Assembly (NCBI RefSeq): GCF_001650025.1
Contig: NZ_LVVY01000074.1
Span: 53,824 to 117,823 of the forward strand
Direction of reading: 5' to 3'
DNA: 64,000 bases
DNA from: Devosia elaeis
GTDB taxonomy: Bacteria > Pseudomonadota > Alphaproteobacteria > Rhizobiales > Devosiaceae
The notes under the pieces are model-generated. The model ran no database searches and was not told where the DNA came from. It saw only the letters and a program-made list of their open reading frames with translations. Below are positions 38,624 to 48,161 of the stretch, in pieces. The translations under genes and the position numbers were made by a program. Every line of letters begins with the position of its first letter. The first letter of the stretch is position 1.

Positions 38624-39583
38624 TCAATCCAGAAACGGCAATTCCGGGCCGATGGGGACGATGCGGTGCGGGTTGATGGTGGTGTGGCTCCAGTAATAAT
38701 GGGTGCGGATATGGTCGAGATCGACCGTTTCCTTGACCCCCGGAACCTCGTAGAGCGCCTTGAGATAGTGCGAGAGGTTGGGATAGTCGGCGATGCGCTT
38801 GCGGTTGCACTTGAAGTGGCCGACATAGACGGCGTCGAAGCGCACCAGGGTGGTGAAGAGCCGCCAATCGGCCTCGGTGATGCTCTCGCCCGTGAGATAG
38901 GCGTTTTCGCCCAACAGGCCCTCGACCCAGTCCAGCGCCGCGAACAGCTTTGAGACCGCCTCGTCATAGGCTTCCTGGGTGGTGGCGAAGCCGGCCTTGT
39001 AGACCCCGTTATTGATGTCGTCATAGACGCGCGCATTGATGGCGTCGATCGCCTCGCGCTGGTCCTGCGGGTAATAATCCTCGCCATTGCCGGTCAATTC
39101 GTCGAAGGCCGAATTGAACATCCGGATGATTTCGCTGCTCTCGTTGGAGACAATGGTGCCGGTCTTTTTGTCCCACAGCACCGGCACGGTGACGCGGCCG
39201 GTATAATGGGGATCGGCCTCGGTATAGACCTGCCAGAGATAATCCTTGCCGAAGAGGGCGTCGCCGGTCGAGCCTTCCGCCTTCTTGAAGCTCCAGCCGG
39301 TCTCGTCCGGCATTTTCGGGGACACCACGGAGACCGAGATGAGGTCTTCGAGGTTCTTGAGCTTGCGGAAGATCAGGGTGCGGTGCGCCCAGGGACAGGC
39401 CAGCGACACATAGAGGTGATAACGGCCCGGTTCGGCGGCGAAACCGCCGGTGCCGGAAGGGCCGGGCGCGCCGTCCGGGGTGATCCAGTTGCGATAGCCG
39501 GCCTGGCTGCGCACGAATTTGCCGCCGGTCTTGCTGGTGTCATACCATTGGGTGGACCATTTGCCGTCGATCAATTGTCCCAT
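38624..39583 (-). CDS. Glutathionyl-hydroquinone reductase (Xi-class glutathione transferase)
   Basis: The 319-residue protein has the Xi-class motif YVSLACPWAHRTLIFRKLK with catalytic cysteine in CPWA, an N-terminal thioredoxin fold and a helical C-terminal domain (DYPNLSHYLKALYEVPG, HYYWSHTTINPHRIVPIGP). It removes glutathione from glutathionyl-hydroquinones, giving the free hydroquinone plus disulfide. AAAGGGG precedes ATG 39583. The gene is the YqjG/PcpF type. Its 3' end faces the nudix gene. Confidence 0.92.
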   Translation of the reverse strand: MGQLIDGKWSTQWYDTSKTGGKFVRSQAGYRNWITPDGAPGPSGTGGFAAEPGRYHLYVSLACPWAHRTLIFRKLKNLEDLISVSVVSPKMPDETGWSFKKAEGSTGDALFGKDYLWQVYTEADPHYTGRVTVPVLWDKKTGTIVSNESSEIIRMFNSAFDELTGNGEDYYPQDQREAIDAINARVYDDINNGVYKAGFATTQEAYDEAVSKLFAALDWVEGLLGENAYLTGESITEADWRLFTTLVRFDAVYVGHFKCNRKRIADYPNLSHYLKALYEVPGVKETVDLDHIRTHYYWSHTTINPHRIVPIGPELPFLD

Positions 39584-39942
39584 GTCGGACCCCTTTCGGT
39601 CATCTTGCTGTCGGCTTCGGGGAGTGAAATCCCGGCGAGCCGCAACGGTTGCGGTGCTGGCTTCCTACCTAAGGGCGGGACCGGGATGCGAAAAGGCCGT
39701 TCTGGAGTAACAGTGCGTTATGCATTTGGGGCACAGCAACGGCGCGTCGGAGGAATTCAGCGGCATGAGTCCCATATTCCCATTTACGGCCGGCCATGCC
39801 GGTGCTAATGCGGATTCAGACGTGGAGGCGTCCAGGATGGTGAAGGTTTTGCGAGTGAACCGACGACCCTAGGCGGTCGTTTCGAGCGGAAGGCCCGAGG
39901 GCTGACCGCAATTGTTCTGCACACCTTTTCCGGATTGCCCAG
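39584..39942. other. Gene-free gap with one small palindrome
   Basis: I find no supported gene in this 359-nt stretch. It must carry the promoters for the hydroquinone reductase (reverse) and the acetyltransferase (forward). A stem of ACGACC and GGTCGT around 6 nt lies at 39863-39880 and is followed by TTTCG; it might be an operator or a weak hairpin. Confidence 0.5.
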
Positions 39943-40479
39943 ATGACCACGCTCGTTGCGGCCGAGGCCGCGTCCACCCCGCTTGCCGGCCAACCCTATG
40001 TGCGGCCCGCCACCCCCGCCGACGACGCCTTTGTCGAGGAATTGCAAGCCATCGCCTTCGGCCCCGGCCGGTTTGCACGCACGGCCTTCCGGGTGCGGGA
40101 GCGCTTTCCCATCGATCCGAGCCTGAGCCTCATCGCCGAAGTCGACGGCACGCCCTGCGGCTCGGTGTGGATGACGCCGATCAGCGTGGGCAGGCGCAAG
40201 GGCTATCTGTTGGGGCCGCTGGCCACCCATCCCAATTTCCGCAAGCGCGGCGCGGGCAAGCTGCTGGCGCGCGAAGTCAGCCAGCGGGCGCTGGCGCGCG
40301 GGGAGGGCAGTTTCGTGCTTTTGGTGGGCGACCAGGATTATTATTGTCCTTTGGGCTGGGACATCACCACGCCGGGCAATATCCAGTTTCCCGGGCCGGT
40401 CGACCCGACGCGGGTGCTGCTGCTCTCCGAGGACAAGAGCCTGGCCAAATCGCTCAAGGGCACGATTGCGGCGTTCTAG
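39943..40479 (+). CDS. GNAT-family N-acetyltransferase
   Basis: The 178-residue protein has the GNAT acetyl-CoA region LLGPLATHPNFRKRGAGKLL (motif A, around residues 88-107), preceded by a strand with LSLIAEVDGTPCGSVWMTP and followed by SFVLLVGDQDYYCPLGW, the YhbS-like variant. It transfers acetyl from acetyl-CoA to an unknown amine. A proline- and alanine-rich lead of about 15 residues precedes the domain; an internal start is possible but no ATG is near. The neighbours give no functional hint. Confidence 0.85.
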   Translation: MTTLVAAEAASTPLAGQPYVRPATPADDAFVEELQAIAFGPGRFARTAFRVRERFPIDPSLSLIAEVDGTPCGSVWMTPISVGRRKGYLLGPLATHPNFRKRGAGKLLAREVSQRALARGEGSFVLLVGDQDYYCPLGWDITTPGNIQFPGPVDPTRVLLLSEDKSLAKSLKGTIAAF

Positions 40480-40499
40480 CTTTTCGCTTGGCCAAGCTC

Positions 40500-40620
40500 G
40501 ATGCGGCACCCTCCCCTTGACGGGGAGGGCTGGGGAGGGGTGCTCCCGCGCTCGGAAATCGGGCTCCCCGCACCCCCTCCCATCCTCCCCCGTCAAGGGG
40601 GGGCCGGGCCGGTGGCTCTG
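40500..40620. repeat. Palindromic repeat family C, copy 3
   Basis: Starts GATGCGGCACCCTCCCC, with arm CCTTGACGGGGAGGGCTGGG and inverted arm CCCATCCTCCCCCGTCAAGG near the right end. It separates the GNAT and CoA-pyrophosphatase genes. Confidence 0.75.
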
Positions 40621-40719
40621 GGGATGAGTACTCACTCGACGCCGTCGGGCATCGAAAAACGGGTGTCACGACGCGCGCCGTGTCATAGACTTGGCGCGTC
40701 CTTGTTTTCGAGTGCCCTT

Positions 40720-41346
40720 TTGACCATCGATACCGACATCATCGAGATTCTGGCGGCGCGGCTCCTGCGGGAGCCGCCCGCCCTGACACCGGCCGAGGAG
40801 CTGGTGCCGGACTGGAACCCGCTGACGCCGTTCTCGCGGCCGCCCGTGCCGGCGGCGGTGCTGATCGCGCTGGTGCGGCGGCCGGAGGGGCATACCGTGC
40901 TCTATACCGAGCGCTCGCCGGACCTGCGGGCGCATTCGGGGCAGGTGGCCTTTCCCGGCGGCAAGGTGGACCGAACCGATGCGGATGCCGCGGCGGCCGC
41001 CCTGCGCGAGGCCAATGAAGAAGTGGGCATGGCGCCGGGCGATGCCAGCGTCCTGGGCTATATGCCGACCTATTATACGGGAACCAATTACCTGATCACG
41101 CCGGTGGTGGCCGAAATCGATCCCAGCGGGCCCTTCGTGCCCAATCCGGGCGAGGTGCACTCGGTCTTCGAGGTGCCGCTGTCGCGCATTCTCGATGCCA
41201 GGACCTATGGCCGCTACCGCATCAGCCGGGGCGGCAAGGAGCATTCGACCTGGCAGATCGACCATGACGGGCATGTTATCTGGGGGATCACCGCCAATCT
41301 GACGCGGAAATTCCGCGATCTGGCGCTGGGCGAGGTGACCGCATGA
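40720..41346 (+). CDS. CoA pyrophosphatase, Nudix family
   Basis: The 208-residue protein carries the CoA-specific motif TERSPDLRAHSGQVAFPGG directly before the Nudix box with REANEEVG. This combination marks Nudix enzymes that cleave CoA to 4'-phosphopantetheine and 3',5'-ADP. The start is uncertain: the frame is open back into the repeat, with an ATG at 40624 giving 32 more residues. TTG 40720 fits the family's length. It is joined by an ATGA overlap to the CCA-adding enzyme gene, a common pairing in alphaproteobacteria. Confidence 0.85.
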   Translation: MTIDTDIIEILAARLLREPPALTPAEELVPDWNPLTPFSRPPVPAAVLIALVRRPEGHTVLYTERSPDLRAHSGQVAFPGGKVDRTDADAAAAALREANEEVGMAPGDASVLGYMPTYYTGTNYLITPVVAEIDPSGPFVPNPGEVHSVFEVPLSRILDARTYGRYRISRGGKEHSTWQIDHDGHVIWGITANLTRKFRDLALGEVTA

Positions 41347-42524
41347 TCCCCGACCGGCTGGACGGCGCCGAATGGCTGGAGCGGCCGGAGGTGCAGGCGA
41401 TTTTCGCGGCCCTGGACGGGGCGGCGGGGCGGACGCGGGCCGTGGGCGGCATTGTCCGCGACAGCCTGGTCGGGCGGGTCCGCGACAGAAGCGATATCGA
41501 CATGGCCACCGAATTGCTGCCGGTGGCGGTGATGCAGAAGGCGCGGGCGGCGGGAATCGCTGCCTATCCCACCGGCATCGACCATGGCACGGTGACGCTG
41601 CGGCTGGGAGAAACCAGTGTCGAGGTCACCACTTTGCGCCGCGACGTGACGACCGATGGCCGCCATGCCGAGGTGGCGTTCGGCACCGATTGGGTGGAAG
41701 ACGCGCAGCGGCGCGATTTCACCCTCAATGCGCTGTATTGCGGCGCCGATGGCCGGCTGTTCGATCCGCTGGGCGGGGCCGGCGATCTGATCAATGGGCG
41801 GGTGCGGTTCATCGGCGATGCCGGAAAGCGGATCGCCGAGGACGGATTGCGCGTCTATCGCTTCTTCCGGTTTTCCGCCAGCCATGGCGACCAGCATCTC
41901 GATCCCGATGGGCTCGCCGCCTGCCGCGACGCGGTGGGCCGGCTCGGCCATTTGTCGCGCGAGCGGGTGGGAGGCGAAATGCTGCGCATGCTGGCACTGC
42001 CCAAGATTGCTCTGACCATCGGCGCGATGACCGCTATCCGGCTGGTGGCGCTTGACGAAGCGGCCCTGCAGGCGCTGCGGCGCTACGAGCAGCTCGGCGG
42101 GCAAGGCGCTGCGGCGCGGCTGGCGCTGTTGTTTCCAGAGGGGCTGGAGGCGGTCCAGGCCGATTGGCGCCTGTCCAATGCGGTGATCGAGCAGGCGGCG
42201 CGGATCGCCGAGGCGGCGCGGCTGTTCGCCGACGGGCAGACCAATTGGGCGGCCTACCGGTTTGCCGAGGATGCCGTGGAAGGGCTGGCGGTGGCCGCGG
42301 CGCGGGCCGATTGGCCCCGCGAATTGCTGGCCGAGACGGCGCGCGACCTGGGCCGCCTGCCGGTGGCGCCCCTGCCGGTCAGCGGCAAGGACCTGGTGGC
42401 CCGCGGCATGCAGCCGGGCCCGGAATTGGGCGCGATCCTGCAGCAATTGGAAAGAAAATGGGTCGAGAGCGGTTTCACCCTCGACCCGGAAAGCCTGCTA
42501 GGGACGGTGCAGGCTTTGGACTAG
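41343..42524 (+). CDS. cca: CCA-adding/polyA polymerase family tRNA nucleotidyltransferase
   Basis: The 393-residue protein has the class II nucleotidyltransferase head: RAVGGIVRDSLVGR (GG motif), DRSDIDMATEL (the catalytic DxD), and RRDFTLNALYCGADGRLFDP. The RNA- and nucleotide-binding neck follows, with EDGLRVYRFFRFSA. It adds or repairs the 3' CCA of tRNA. Length and motifs fit the alphaproteobacterial short CCA enzyme, which lacks an HD domain. The ATG overlaps the upstream stop. Confidence 0.92.
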   Translation: MIPDRLDGAEWLERPEVQAIFAALDGAAGRTRAVGGIVRDSLVGRVRDRSDIDMATELLPVAVMQKARAAGIAAYPTGIDHGTVTLRLGETSVEVTTLRRDVTTDGRHAEVAFGTDWVEDAQRRDFTLNALYCGADGRLFDPLGGAGDLINGRVRFIGDAGKRIAEDGLRVYRFFRFSASHGDQHLDPDGLAACRDAVGRLGHLSRERVGGEMLRMLALPKIALTIGAMTAIRLVALDEAALQALRRYEQLGGQGAAARLALLFPEGLEAVQADWRLSNAVIEQAARIAEAARLFADGQTNWAAYRFAEDAVEGLAVAAARADWPRELLAETARDLGRLPVAPLPVSGKDLVARGMQPGPELGAILQQLERKWVESGFTLDPESLLGTVQALD

Positions 42525-42561
42525 TATCGGGTCTGGTCGCCGGCGGCGCCTTTCAGCACAG

Positions 42562-42661
42562 GTCGTCACCCTCGGGCTTCACCCGAGGGCTCTTGCGATG
42601 CCGAAAACGCCCTCGGGTCAAGCCCGAGGGTGACGAGCGGTGGAGAGGGTGACGAGCGGTG
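42562..42661. repeat. Palindromic repeat family E, copy 2
   Basis: Inverted arms CACCCTCGGGCTTCACCCGA and CCTCGGGTCAAGCCCGAGGG flank a 20-nt centre containing TTGCGATG, as in the copy at 26796. GGGTGACGAGCGGTGG is repeated in tandem at the right end. Confidence 0.75.
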
Positions 42662-42769
42662 GAAGCGGCGGATAGGTTGCACCGGCTCTTTCACGTTTGG
42701 CCCGAAACGAGCCATCCGCAGGGCCTCGGGGGGACGTCTGCCGGTCCTTCCGGGCAAAGATAAAACGAA

Positions 42770-42967
42770 CTAGTGCCGGGTCTTCCCGGCATCGTCGACA
42801 TCGACGATACGCTCCTTGATGCGCTCGATCATTTCGGGGCGCACTTCGGTTTCGCCGTTGATATTCTTCATGTTTTCCACGGCGCGGCGAACCACTTCCG
42901 CTTCCGTTTCCGCCTGGGCGTGCCAGGTGGAGCCGGGGATAAGCGTGCCCGAATCAAAGCGTTTCAT
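42770..42967 (-). CDS. Small DUF1059-family protein lacking the usual cysteines
   Basis: The 65-residue protein, MKRFDSGTLIPGSTWHAQAE followed by TEAEVVRRAVENMKNINGET, follows the DUF1059 pattern (short hairpin, then T-E-x-E-x-x-R-x-x-x-H-x-x). The family typically has Cys at two positions where this one has Ser (DSG and PGS), so any metal or redox role is doubtful here. AAGGAGG is close to its ATG 42967. Function is unknown. It lies between a repeat and an ATPase gene. Confidence 0.75.
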   Translation of the reverse strand: MKRFDSGTLIPGSTWHAQAETEAEVVRRAVENMKNINGETEVRPEMIERIKERIVDVDDAGKTRH

Positions 42968-43035
42968 GGCCGAACCTCCTTGAATTCATCCGCATTGGTG
43001 CATCGGCATGAACGTGCCGGCGCGGCCGGGGTTCC

Positions 43036-44172
43036 CTATTCGTCGGGGAAGATGCCGATATCGGACAGGCCTTCGAGCCAGGTGGCGCCATCGCGGCGGA
43101 TGACCTGGCGCGGCAGGATGCCGGTCTCCGCGGTGATGGCATCGGCCAGGATGGTGGAATGGGTCACCACCCAGACCTGGCTGCGCTCGGCGGCGCGGGC
43201 GATGGCGCGGGCCAGCGCCGGCAGCAGGTCGGGATGCAGGGAGGCTTCGGGCTCGTTGAGCGCGATGAAGGGCGGTGGGCGATAGGCCAGGAGGGCGCCG
43301 AGCAGCGCCAGGAATTGCAGCGTGCCGTCCGACAATTCTTCGGCGCCGAAGCTGCGCCGGGGCAGGTCGGGGAAGACCATGGCGAAGGCGGCATTGCGGC
43401 CCGGCGGCGGCACTTCGAGCCGGGCGCCGGGAAAGGCCTGGTCGATGGCCGCGTCGAGATCGACGCTGTCGCCCCGGATATGGCGGAGCGTGGCGAAGAC
43501 GGCGCCGAGATTGCCGCCATCGGCATCCAGCATGGGGGCGGTCACCGCCAGAGCGGGCCGTCGCAGCGGCGAATCCCGGTCGGTGCGGAAGCCATGATAG
43601 AAGCGCCAGGCGCCCAGGAGATGGCGGATGGCGTCCAGCTCGGGCAGGGTGCCGCGCAGGGCCGAAAGGGCGGTTTCGCTCGCCAGCAGGGGCTGGTCGA
43701 GCGGGCGCATGCGTCCGGCCTCGTCGCGATAGTGGGCGGCGGGGCCCTTGCGCTCGAGCAGGGTCACCGCGCGCCGTCCGGGCAGGACGAGGCTTTCCGC
43801 CTTGATCTGCGGTTCTTCGGCAAAGACCGCCTGATATTTGGAATCACCGAACCCCACCTCCACCGCATAGCGCGGCAGGAAGGCGGCTTCGTCATCATTG
43901 GGCAGGATGGTGTCGAGCCCCACTTCGAAGCGTAGGCGCGGCGCCTCGTTGACGCGGCGCGGTCCCGCCCACATGGCCGAGGCCAGGCCGCCCTCGCGCG
44001 CCAGCGCCAGGGTGAGTTCGCCCGTCGCCGCGGCGCGCACCATTTCCAGCGCCCGGTAGAGATTGGTCTTGCCCACGCCATTGCCGCCGACCAGGACGGT
44101 CAGCCGCCGCAGGGGAAAGCGGATGGACTTGATCGAGCGGTAGCCCGTAATATCGAGATCGGCCAGGGACAT
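43036..44172 (-). CDS. AAA/ABC-type ATPase of the RecF/SMC-like (DUF2813/OLD-like) group
   Basis: From ATG 44172 this is a 378-residue ATPase opening MSLADLDITGYRSIKSIRFP. It has Walker A GGNGVGKT at 29-36, an ABC-like ELSDGTLQFLAL signature, Walker B FIALNEPEASLHPDL and the switch VVTHSTILAD. Such stand-alone proteins resemble the ATPase part of OLD nucleases and RecF; no nuclease (Toprim) domain is present. The frame extends to 44268 without a start signal. It stands alone, not next to a nuclease or reverse transcriptase, so a defence role is not supported. Confidence 0.85.
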   Translation of the reverse strand: MSLADLDITGYRSIKSIRFPLRRLTVLVGGNGVGKTNLYRALEMVRAAATGELTLALAREGGLASAMWAGPRRVNEAPRLRFEVGLDTILPNDDEAAFLPRYAVEVGFGDSKYQAVFAEEPQIKAESLVLPGRRAVTLLERKGPAAHYRDEAGRMRPLDQPLLASETALSALRGTLPELDAIRHLLGAWRFYHGFRTDRDSPLRRPALAVTAPMLDADGGNLGAVFATLRHIRGDSVDLDAAIDQAFPGARLEVPPPGRNAAFAMVFPDLPRRSFGAEELSDGTLQFLALLGALLAYRPPPFIALNEPEASLHPDLLPALARAIARAAERSQVWVVTHSTILADAITAETGILPRQVIRRDGATWLEGLSDIGIFPDE

Positions 44173-44218
44173 GCGCTCTGCCTGTCTGAAGGGCGCCGGC
44201 CGGCGCAATGATTGAATT

Positions 44219-44761
44219 ATGACAAAACGCAGAGCGATGTCACCCTGGGACCGGATCTGGCCGCGCATGGGCCTGCGGCGCTACTTCATCTATCTGCAAA
44301 AGCGGGTGCTGCGCATGTCCGGCAGCCCCCATGCCGTGGCCGCCGGTGTCGCGGCGGGAGCGGCGGTGGCCATGCTGCCGCTGTTCGGCCTGCATTTCCT
44401 GCTCGGCCTGGTCCTGGCCTTCCTCACGCGCGGAAGCCTGCTGGCGGCGGCCATCGGCGCGCTCTGGGGCAATCCGCTCACCTTCCCGCTCTTCGTCGCC
44501 GCCGGCTATGGGCTGGGAGACTGGATGCGCGGCGGTGGCGGCATGAGCCCGGGCGAGGCGGAAATCGTGCATGAGGTGGCCGGAAAGCTGCCGCATGGGC
44601 TGATCTCATCCGAATTCGAGGCCATCTGGCCCACTTTCAGCACCACGCTGATCGGCTCGCTCCCGCTGGCGGTCATGACCTATCTCATCGCCTATGTCCT
44701 GGTCCGCTGGCTGGTCGGGCGTTTCCGCGCCGCCCGCGCCGCGCGGCTGGCGCGGAAATAG
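44219..44761 (+). CDS. DUF2062-family membrane protein
   Basis: The 180-residue protein has DUF2062 features: GSPHAVAAGVAAGAAVAMLP, then LHFLLGLVLAFLTRGSLLAA, and IGALWGNPLTFPLFVAAGYG with a conserved NP-TF motif, and a last membrane segment at about 145-165. It is an inner-membrane protein with three to four segments. The function of the family is unknown. It is divergent from the ATPase gene and convergent with hemF, its stop only 3 nt from the hemF stop. Confidence 0.85.
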   Translation: MTKRRAMSPWDRIWPRMGLRRYFIYLQKRVLRMSGSPHAVAAGVAAGAAVAMLPLFGLHFLLGLVLAFLTRGSLLAAAIGALWGNPLTFPLFVAAGYGLGDWMRGGGGMSPGEAEIVHEVAGKLPHGLISSEFEAIWPTFSTTLIGSLPLAVMTYLIAYVLVRWLVGRFRAARAARLARK

Positions 44762-44764
44762 ACC

Positions 44765-45637
44765 TCAGGGCCATTTCACCGCCGGCGGCATGGAGGAGAG
44801 GATCGAGTTCACATTGCCACCCGTCTTCAGGCCGAACGTGGTGCCGCGATCGTAGAGCAGGTTGAATTCGACATAGCGGCCGCGGCGGATCAATTGTTCC
44901 TCGCGCTCGGCGTCGGTCCAGCTCTTTTCGAAGTTGCGGCGGACCAGCTTGGGATAGATGTCGAGAAAGGCCTCACCCACCGCCCGGGTGAAGGCGAAAT
45001 CGGCGTCCCAGTCGCCGGAATTGAAGTGGTCGTAGAAGATGCCGCCGGTGCCGCGCGGCTCGTTGCGGTGCGGCAGGAAGAAATATTCGTCGCACCAGGT
45101 CTTGAAGCGTTCATAATCGACCCCCTGGCGTCCCGCGCAGGCGGCCTTCATGGCGGCGTGGAAGTCCAGCGTGTCCGGATCGTCCTGATTGCGGCGATTG
45201 TCGAGCACCGGCGTCAGGTCGGCGCCGCCGCCCCACCATTGCTTGCCGGTGACGATCATGCGCGTGTTCATGTGCACGGCCGGCACATGCGGGTTCCAGG
45301 GATGGGCGATGAGCGAGATCCCCGAGCTCCAGAATGCGGTGCCGGCCTCGGTGCCGGGCATCTGGCGCGCGAAATCCTCGCTGAAATGGCCGTGCACGGT
45401 GGAGATATGGACGCCGGCCTTCTCGAAGACCCGGCCATGCAGCATGCCCATCTCGCCACCGCCGCCGCCGGCGCGATCCCAGGGCGTGCGCTCGAAAATG
45501 CCCGGCGCCCTGTCGGCATGGGGGCCGGCGACCTCGCGTTCGATGGTCTCGAATTCGGCATGGATGCGGTCGCGCAGGGTGCGGAACCAGGCGCTGGCGG
45601 TGGATTTCTTGGTGTCGATATCGGCTGGCAGGGTCAT
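44765..45637 (-). CDS. hemF: Oxygen-dependent coproporphyrinogen III oxidase
   Basis: The 290-residue enzyme converts coproporphyrinogen III to protoporphyrinogen IX using O2, a late step of heme synthesis. Family stretches are visible: [68 protein letters not shown] and [18 protein letters not shown]. Length is normal and no signal peptide is seen. Heme made here would serve the bc1 complex genes transcribed nearby in the other direction. It follows trmL in the same direction by 18 nt. Confidence 0.95.
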   Translation of the reverse strand: MTLPADIDTKKSTASAWFRTLRDRIHAEFETIEREVAGPHADRAPGIFERTPWDRAGGGGGEMGMLHGRVFEKAGVHISTVHGHFSEDFARQMPGTEAGTAFWSSGISLIAHPWNPHVPAVHMNTRMIVTGKQWWGGGADLTPVLDNRRNQDDPDTLDFHAAMKAACAGRQGVDYERFKTWCDEYFFLPHRNEPRGTGGIFYDHFNSGDWDADFAFTRAVGEAFLDIYPKLVRRNFEKSWTDAEREEQLIRRGRYVEFNLLYDRGTTFGLKTGGNVNSILSSMPPAVKWP

Positions 45638-45655
45638 GGCGGGGGGAATGGACCT

Positions 45656-46126
45656 TCAAGAAAGCTGTGTAAAGTCGCCAATCTGTCTCATGGCTTCTCC
45701 GAGTACCATGGCGCCGGCCAGCGCGACATTGATCGAGCGCAAACCGGGGCGCATCGGAATGCGCACGCGCAGATCGGCCAGGTCGGCCACGTCATCGGGC
45801 ACGCCGGCGCTTTCGCGGCCGAGCAACAGCACGTCGCCGGGCGCGTAGGTGGCGGCATAGGCCGAGCCCGAGGCCTTGGTGGTCAACAGGACCAGCCGCC
45901 GGCCTTCCTGCTGCTGCCAGGCGCGAAACGCGGCGAAGCTGGCATGCTCCACCAGGGCCGCGCGATCCAGATAATCCATGCCCGAACGGGCCAGATTGCG
46001 CTGGCTGATGGCGAATCCGGCCGGGTGGATGACATGAACCGGAACCCCCATGCAGGCGCCCAGCCGCAGCAACGTGCCGGTATTGGCGGCGATGTCGGGC
46101 TGGTAGAGGGCGAGGTCGATGGCCAA
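45656..46126 (-). CDS. trmL: tRNA (cytidine(34)-2'-O)-methyltransferase
   Basis: The 156-residue SPOUT methyltransferase starts LAIDLALYQPDIAANTG and has the three knot motifs: NTGTLLRLGA, LLLGRESAGVPD and IPMRPGLRSINVALAGAMVL. It methylates the wobble 2'-O of certain leucine tRNAs. An ATG start would add about 50 residues with no homology; TTG 46126 begins the conserved N-terminus and has GGAG 9-12 nt upstream. It is the first gene of a trmL-hemF unit and is divergent from petABC. Confidence 0.88.
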   Translation of the reverse strand: MAIDLALYQPDIAANTGTLLRLGACMGVPVHVIHPAGFAISQRNLARSGMDYLDRAALVEHASFAAFRAWQQQEGRRLVLLTTKASGSAYAATYAPGDVLLLGRESAGVPDDVADLADLRVRIPMRPGLRSINVALAGAMVLGEAMRQIGDFTQLS

Positions 46127-46192
46127 TATGCTTGCTCCGCACCAGATGAAGCGCCCGGAATCCGGGCCCGGCTTGGGTATAGTGTCGCACTT

Positions 46193-46211
46193 GCGCACTG
46201 TCACGGTGCGC
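46193..46211. promoter_or_regulatory. Small inverted repeat in the trmL/petA divergent promoter region
   Basis: GCGCAC and GTGCGC pair over 6 bp around 7 nt, with a further GCGCAC after it. It could be an operator for petABC or trmL. The 228-nt region holds no gene. Confidence 0.35.
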
Positions 46212-46354
46212 GCACTGGACAAGTTCGGATGACAGTGCAAAAAGGACGCTACCTGACGGGCCGCTTGAGGGCGGCCGGCGGATCGATTCTGCATATGCGG
46301 ACGAGCACGCCGGAGCCGGCCCCGTCATTTGTGCATCGTACGGGGATACGGACC

Positions 46355-46882
46355 TTGGCCACGCAAGCAGAACACTCATCCACGAACCGGCGGGACTTTC
46401 TCTATGTCGCCACGGGCGCCGTCGGCGCCGTTGGCGCCGCAGCCGTGGTCTGGCCCTTGATCAACCAGCTCAATCCGGACGCCTCGACCCTGGCCCTGGC
46501 GACCATCGAGTTCAATGTGGGCGCCATTCCCGAAGGGCAGTCGGTGACCATTACCTGGCGCGGCCTGCCGGTTTTCGTGCGGCACCGCACGGCGGCCGAG
46601 ATCGAGGAAGCTAAGGCGGTCCCGCTGAGCGAGCTCAAGGATCCCGAGACCGACGAGCAGCGCACCAAGCCGGGCCACGAGCAATGGCTGATCATGATCG
46701 CCAATTGCACGCATCTGGGCTGCGTCCCGGTCGGCGAATCCGGCGATTTCGATGGCTGGTTCTGCCCGTGCCACGGCTCGCACTACGACACGGCCGGCCG
46801 TATCCGTCGCGGTCCCGCGCCACTGAACCTGGTCGTGCCGCCTTATGAATTCATCAGCGATACGCTGGTCCAGATCGGTTAG
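46355..46882 (+). CDS. petA: Ubiquinol-cytochrome c reductase Rieske iron-sulfur subunit
   Basis: The 175-residue protein has an [20 protein letters not shown] twin-arginine anchor and the Rieske cluster motifs CTHLGC (about 118-123) and CPCHGSHYD (about 137-145). It transfers electrons from ubiquinol to cytochrome c1 in the bc1 complex. The start is uncertain: TTG 46355 gives a family-like N-terminus ([15 protein letters not shown]), but the frame is open upstream to an ATG at 46295, adding 20 residues. It heads petABC. Confidence 0.92.
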   Translation: MATQAEHSSTNRRDFLYVATGAVGAVGAAAVVWPLINQLNPDASTLALATIEFNVGAIPEGQSVTITWRGLPVFVRHRTAAEIEEAKAVPLSELKDPETDEQRTKPGHEQWLIMIANCTHLGCVPVGESGDFDGWFCPCHGSHYDTAGRIRRGPAPLNLVVPPYEFISDTLVQIG

Positions 46883-46896
46883 TGGGGGCTTTTCCG

Positions 46897-48147
46897 ATGT
46901 CCGAACATTCTACCTATACCCCGGGAAATGCCGTCGAGAAGTGGCTCGATGACCGCCTGCCGGTCGTCCGCTTCGCCAAAGAGCACCTGATGGACTTCCC
47001 CACGCCGAAGAACCTCAATTACTGGTGGACCTTCGGCGCCATCCTGGTCATGTGCCTGGGCGTGCAGATCGTCACCGGCATCATCCTGGCCATGCATTAC
47101 ACGCCGAACGTGGCCATGGCCTTCGACTCGGTCGAGCATATCCGCCGCGACGTCAATGGCGGCCGCATCATCCAGGCCACCCACGCGGTGGGCGCCTCGA
47201 TGTTCTTCGTGGCTCTCTATATCCATATGTTCCGCGGCCTGTTCTACGGCTCCTACAAGGCCCCCCGCGAAATCCTCTGGATCCTGGGCGTCGTCATCTT
47301 CCTGCTCACCACCGCCACCGCCTTCATGGGCTACATCCTGCCCTGGGGCCAGATGTCCTTCTGGGGCGCCACGGTGATCTCGAACATCTTCTCGGCCATT
47401 CCGCTGGTCGGCGAGAACATCAAGCAGCTGGTGCTGGGCGGCTTCGCCGTCGACAATCCGACGCTCAACCGCTTCTTCTCCCTGCATTACCTCCTGCCGT
47501 TCATCATCGCCGCCGTGGTGGTGCTCCATATCTGGGCGCTGCACGTGCCGGGCAATAACAACCCGGTCGGCGTCGAGGTGAAGGACAGCCGCGATACCGT
47601 TCCCTTCCATCCGTATTATACGATGAAGGACCTGTTCGGGATGGTGCTGTTCATGATCCCGTTCGCCTGGTTCGTGTTCTTCGCGCCGGACATCCTGGGT
47701 CACCCGGACAATTACATCATGGCCAACAGCCAGGTGACGCCGGCCCATATCGTGCCCGAATGGTATCTCCTGCCCTTCTACACGATCCTGCGCGCCATCG
47801 ACTTCAACGTGCTGTTCATCGACTCCAAGCTCGGCGGCGTGATCGCCATGGGCGGCGCGATGGTCATGCTGCTGATCGTGCCGTGGCTCGATACGTCCAA
47901 GGTCCGTTCGGGCACGTTCCGCCCGCTGTTCAAGTGGTTCTACGCATTGTTCGTGCTCAACTTCATCGGCCTGATGTATCTGGGTGCGCAGCCGGCCGAG
48001 GGCATCTACACCACGCTCGCCAAGGTCTGCACCGCTTACTACTTCATCTACTTCCTGGTGGTGCTGCCGGTCTTGTCGCGGATCGAAACGCCCAAGCCGC
48101 TGCCGACATCCATCTCCGAGAGCGTTCTCGGCAAGGCTCACGCGTGA
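46897..48147 (+). CDS. petB: Cytochrome b of the bc1 complex
   Basis: The 416-residue integral protein has eight membrane helices and heme b ligands in [20 protein letters not shown] and [34 protein letters not shown] and [13 protein letters not shown] (the PEWY motif) mark the quinol oxidation site. It takes electrons from ubiquinol for the Q-cycle. ATG 46897 follows a G-run 14 nt after the petA stop. Length is normal for alphaproteobacterial cytochrome b. Confidence 0.96.
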   Translation: MSEHSTYTPGNAVEKWLDDRLPVVRFAKEHLMDFPTPKNLNYWWTFGAILVMCLGVQIVTGIILAMHYTPNVAMAFDSVEHIRRDVNGGRIIQATHAVGASMFFVALYIHMFRGLFYGSYKAPREILWILGVVIFLLTTATAFMGYILPWGQMSFWGATVISNIFSAIPLVGENIKQLVLGGFAVDNPTLNRFFSLHYLLPFIIAAVVVLHIWALHVPGNNNPVGVEVKDSRDTVPFHPYYTMKDLFGMVLFMIPFAWFVFFAPDILGHPDNYIMANSQVTPAHIVPEWYLLPFYTILRAIDFNVLFIDSKLGGVIAMGGAMVMLLIVPWLDTSKVRSGTFRPLFKWFYALFVLNFIGLMYLGAQPAEGIYTTLAKVCTAYYFIYFLVVLPVLSRIETPKPLPTSISESVLGKAHA

Positions 48148-48161
48148 TCGGGGTGACAATC

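Noticed and set aside
39686..39808. Short forward frame MRKGRSGVTVRYAFGAQQRR...
   Set aside because: No start signal or recognisable pattern; it lies in a gap expected to hold promoters.
43036..44172. Phage-defence role for the AAA ATPase
   Set aside because: No nuclease, reverse transcriptase or toxin gene is adjacent and no Toprim domain is present.
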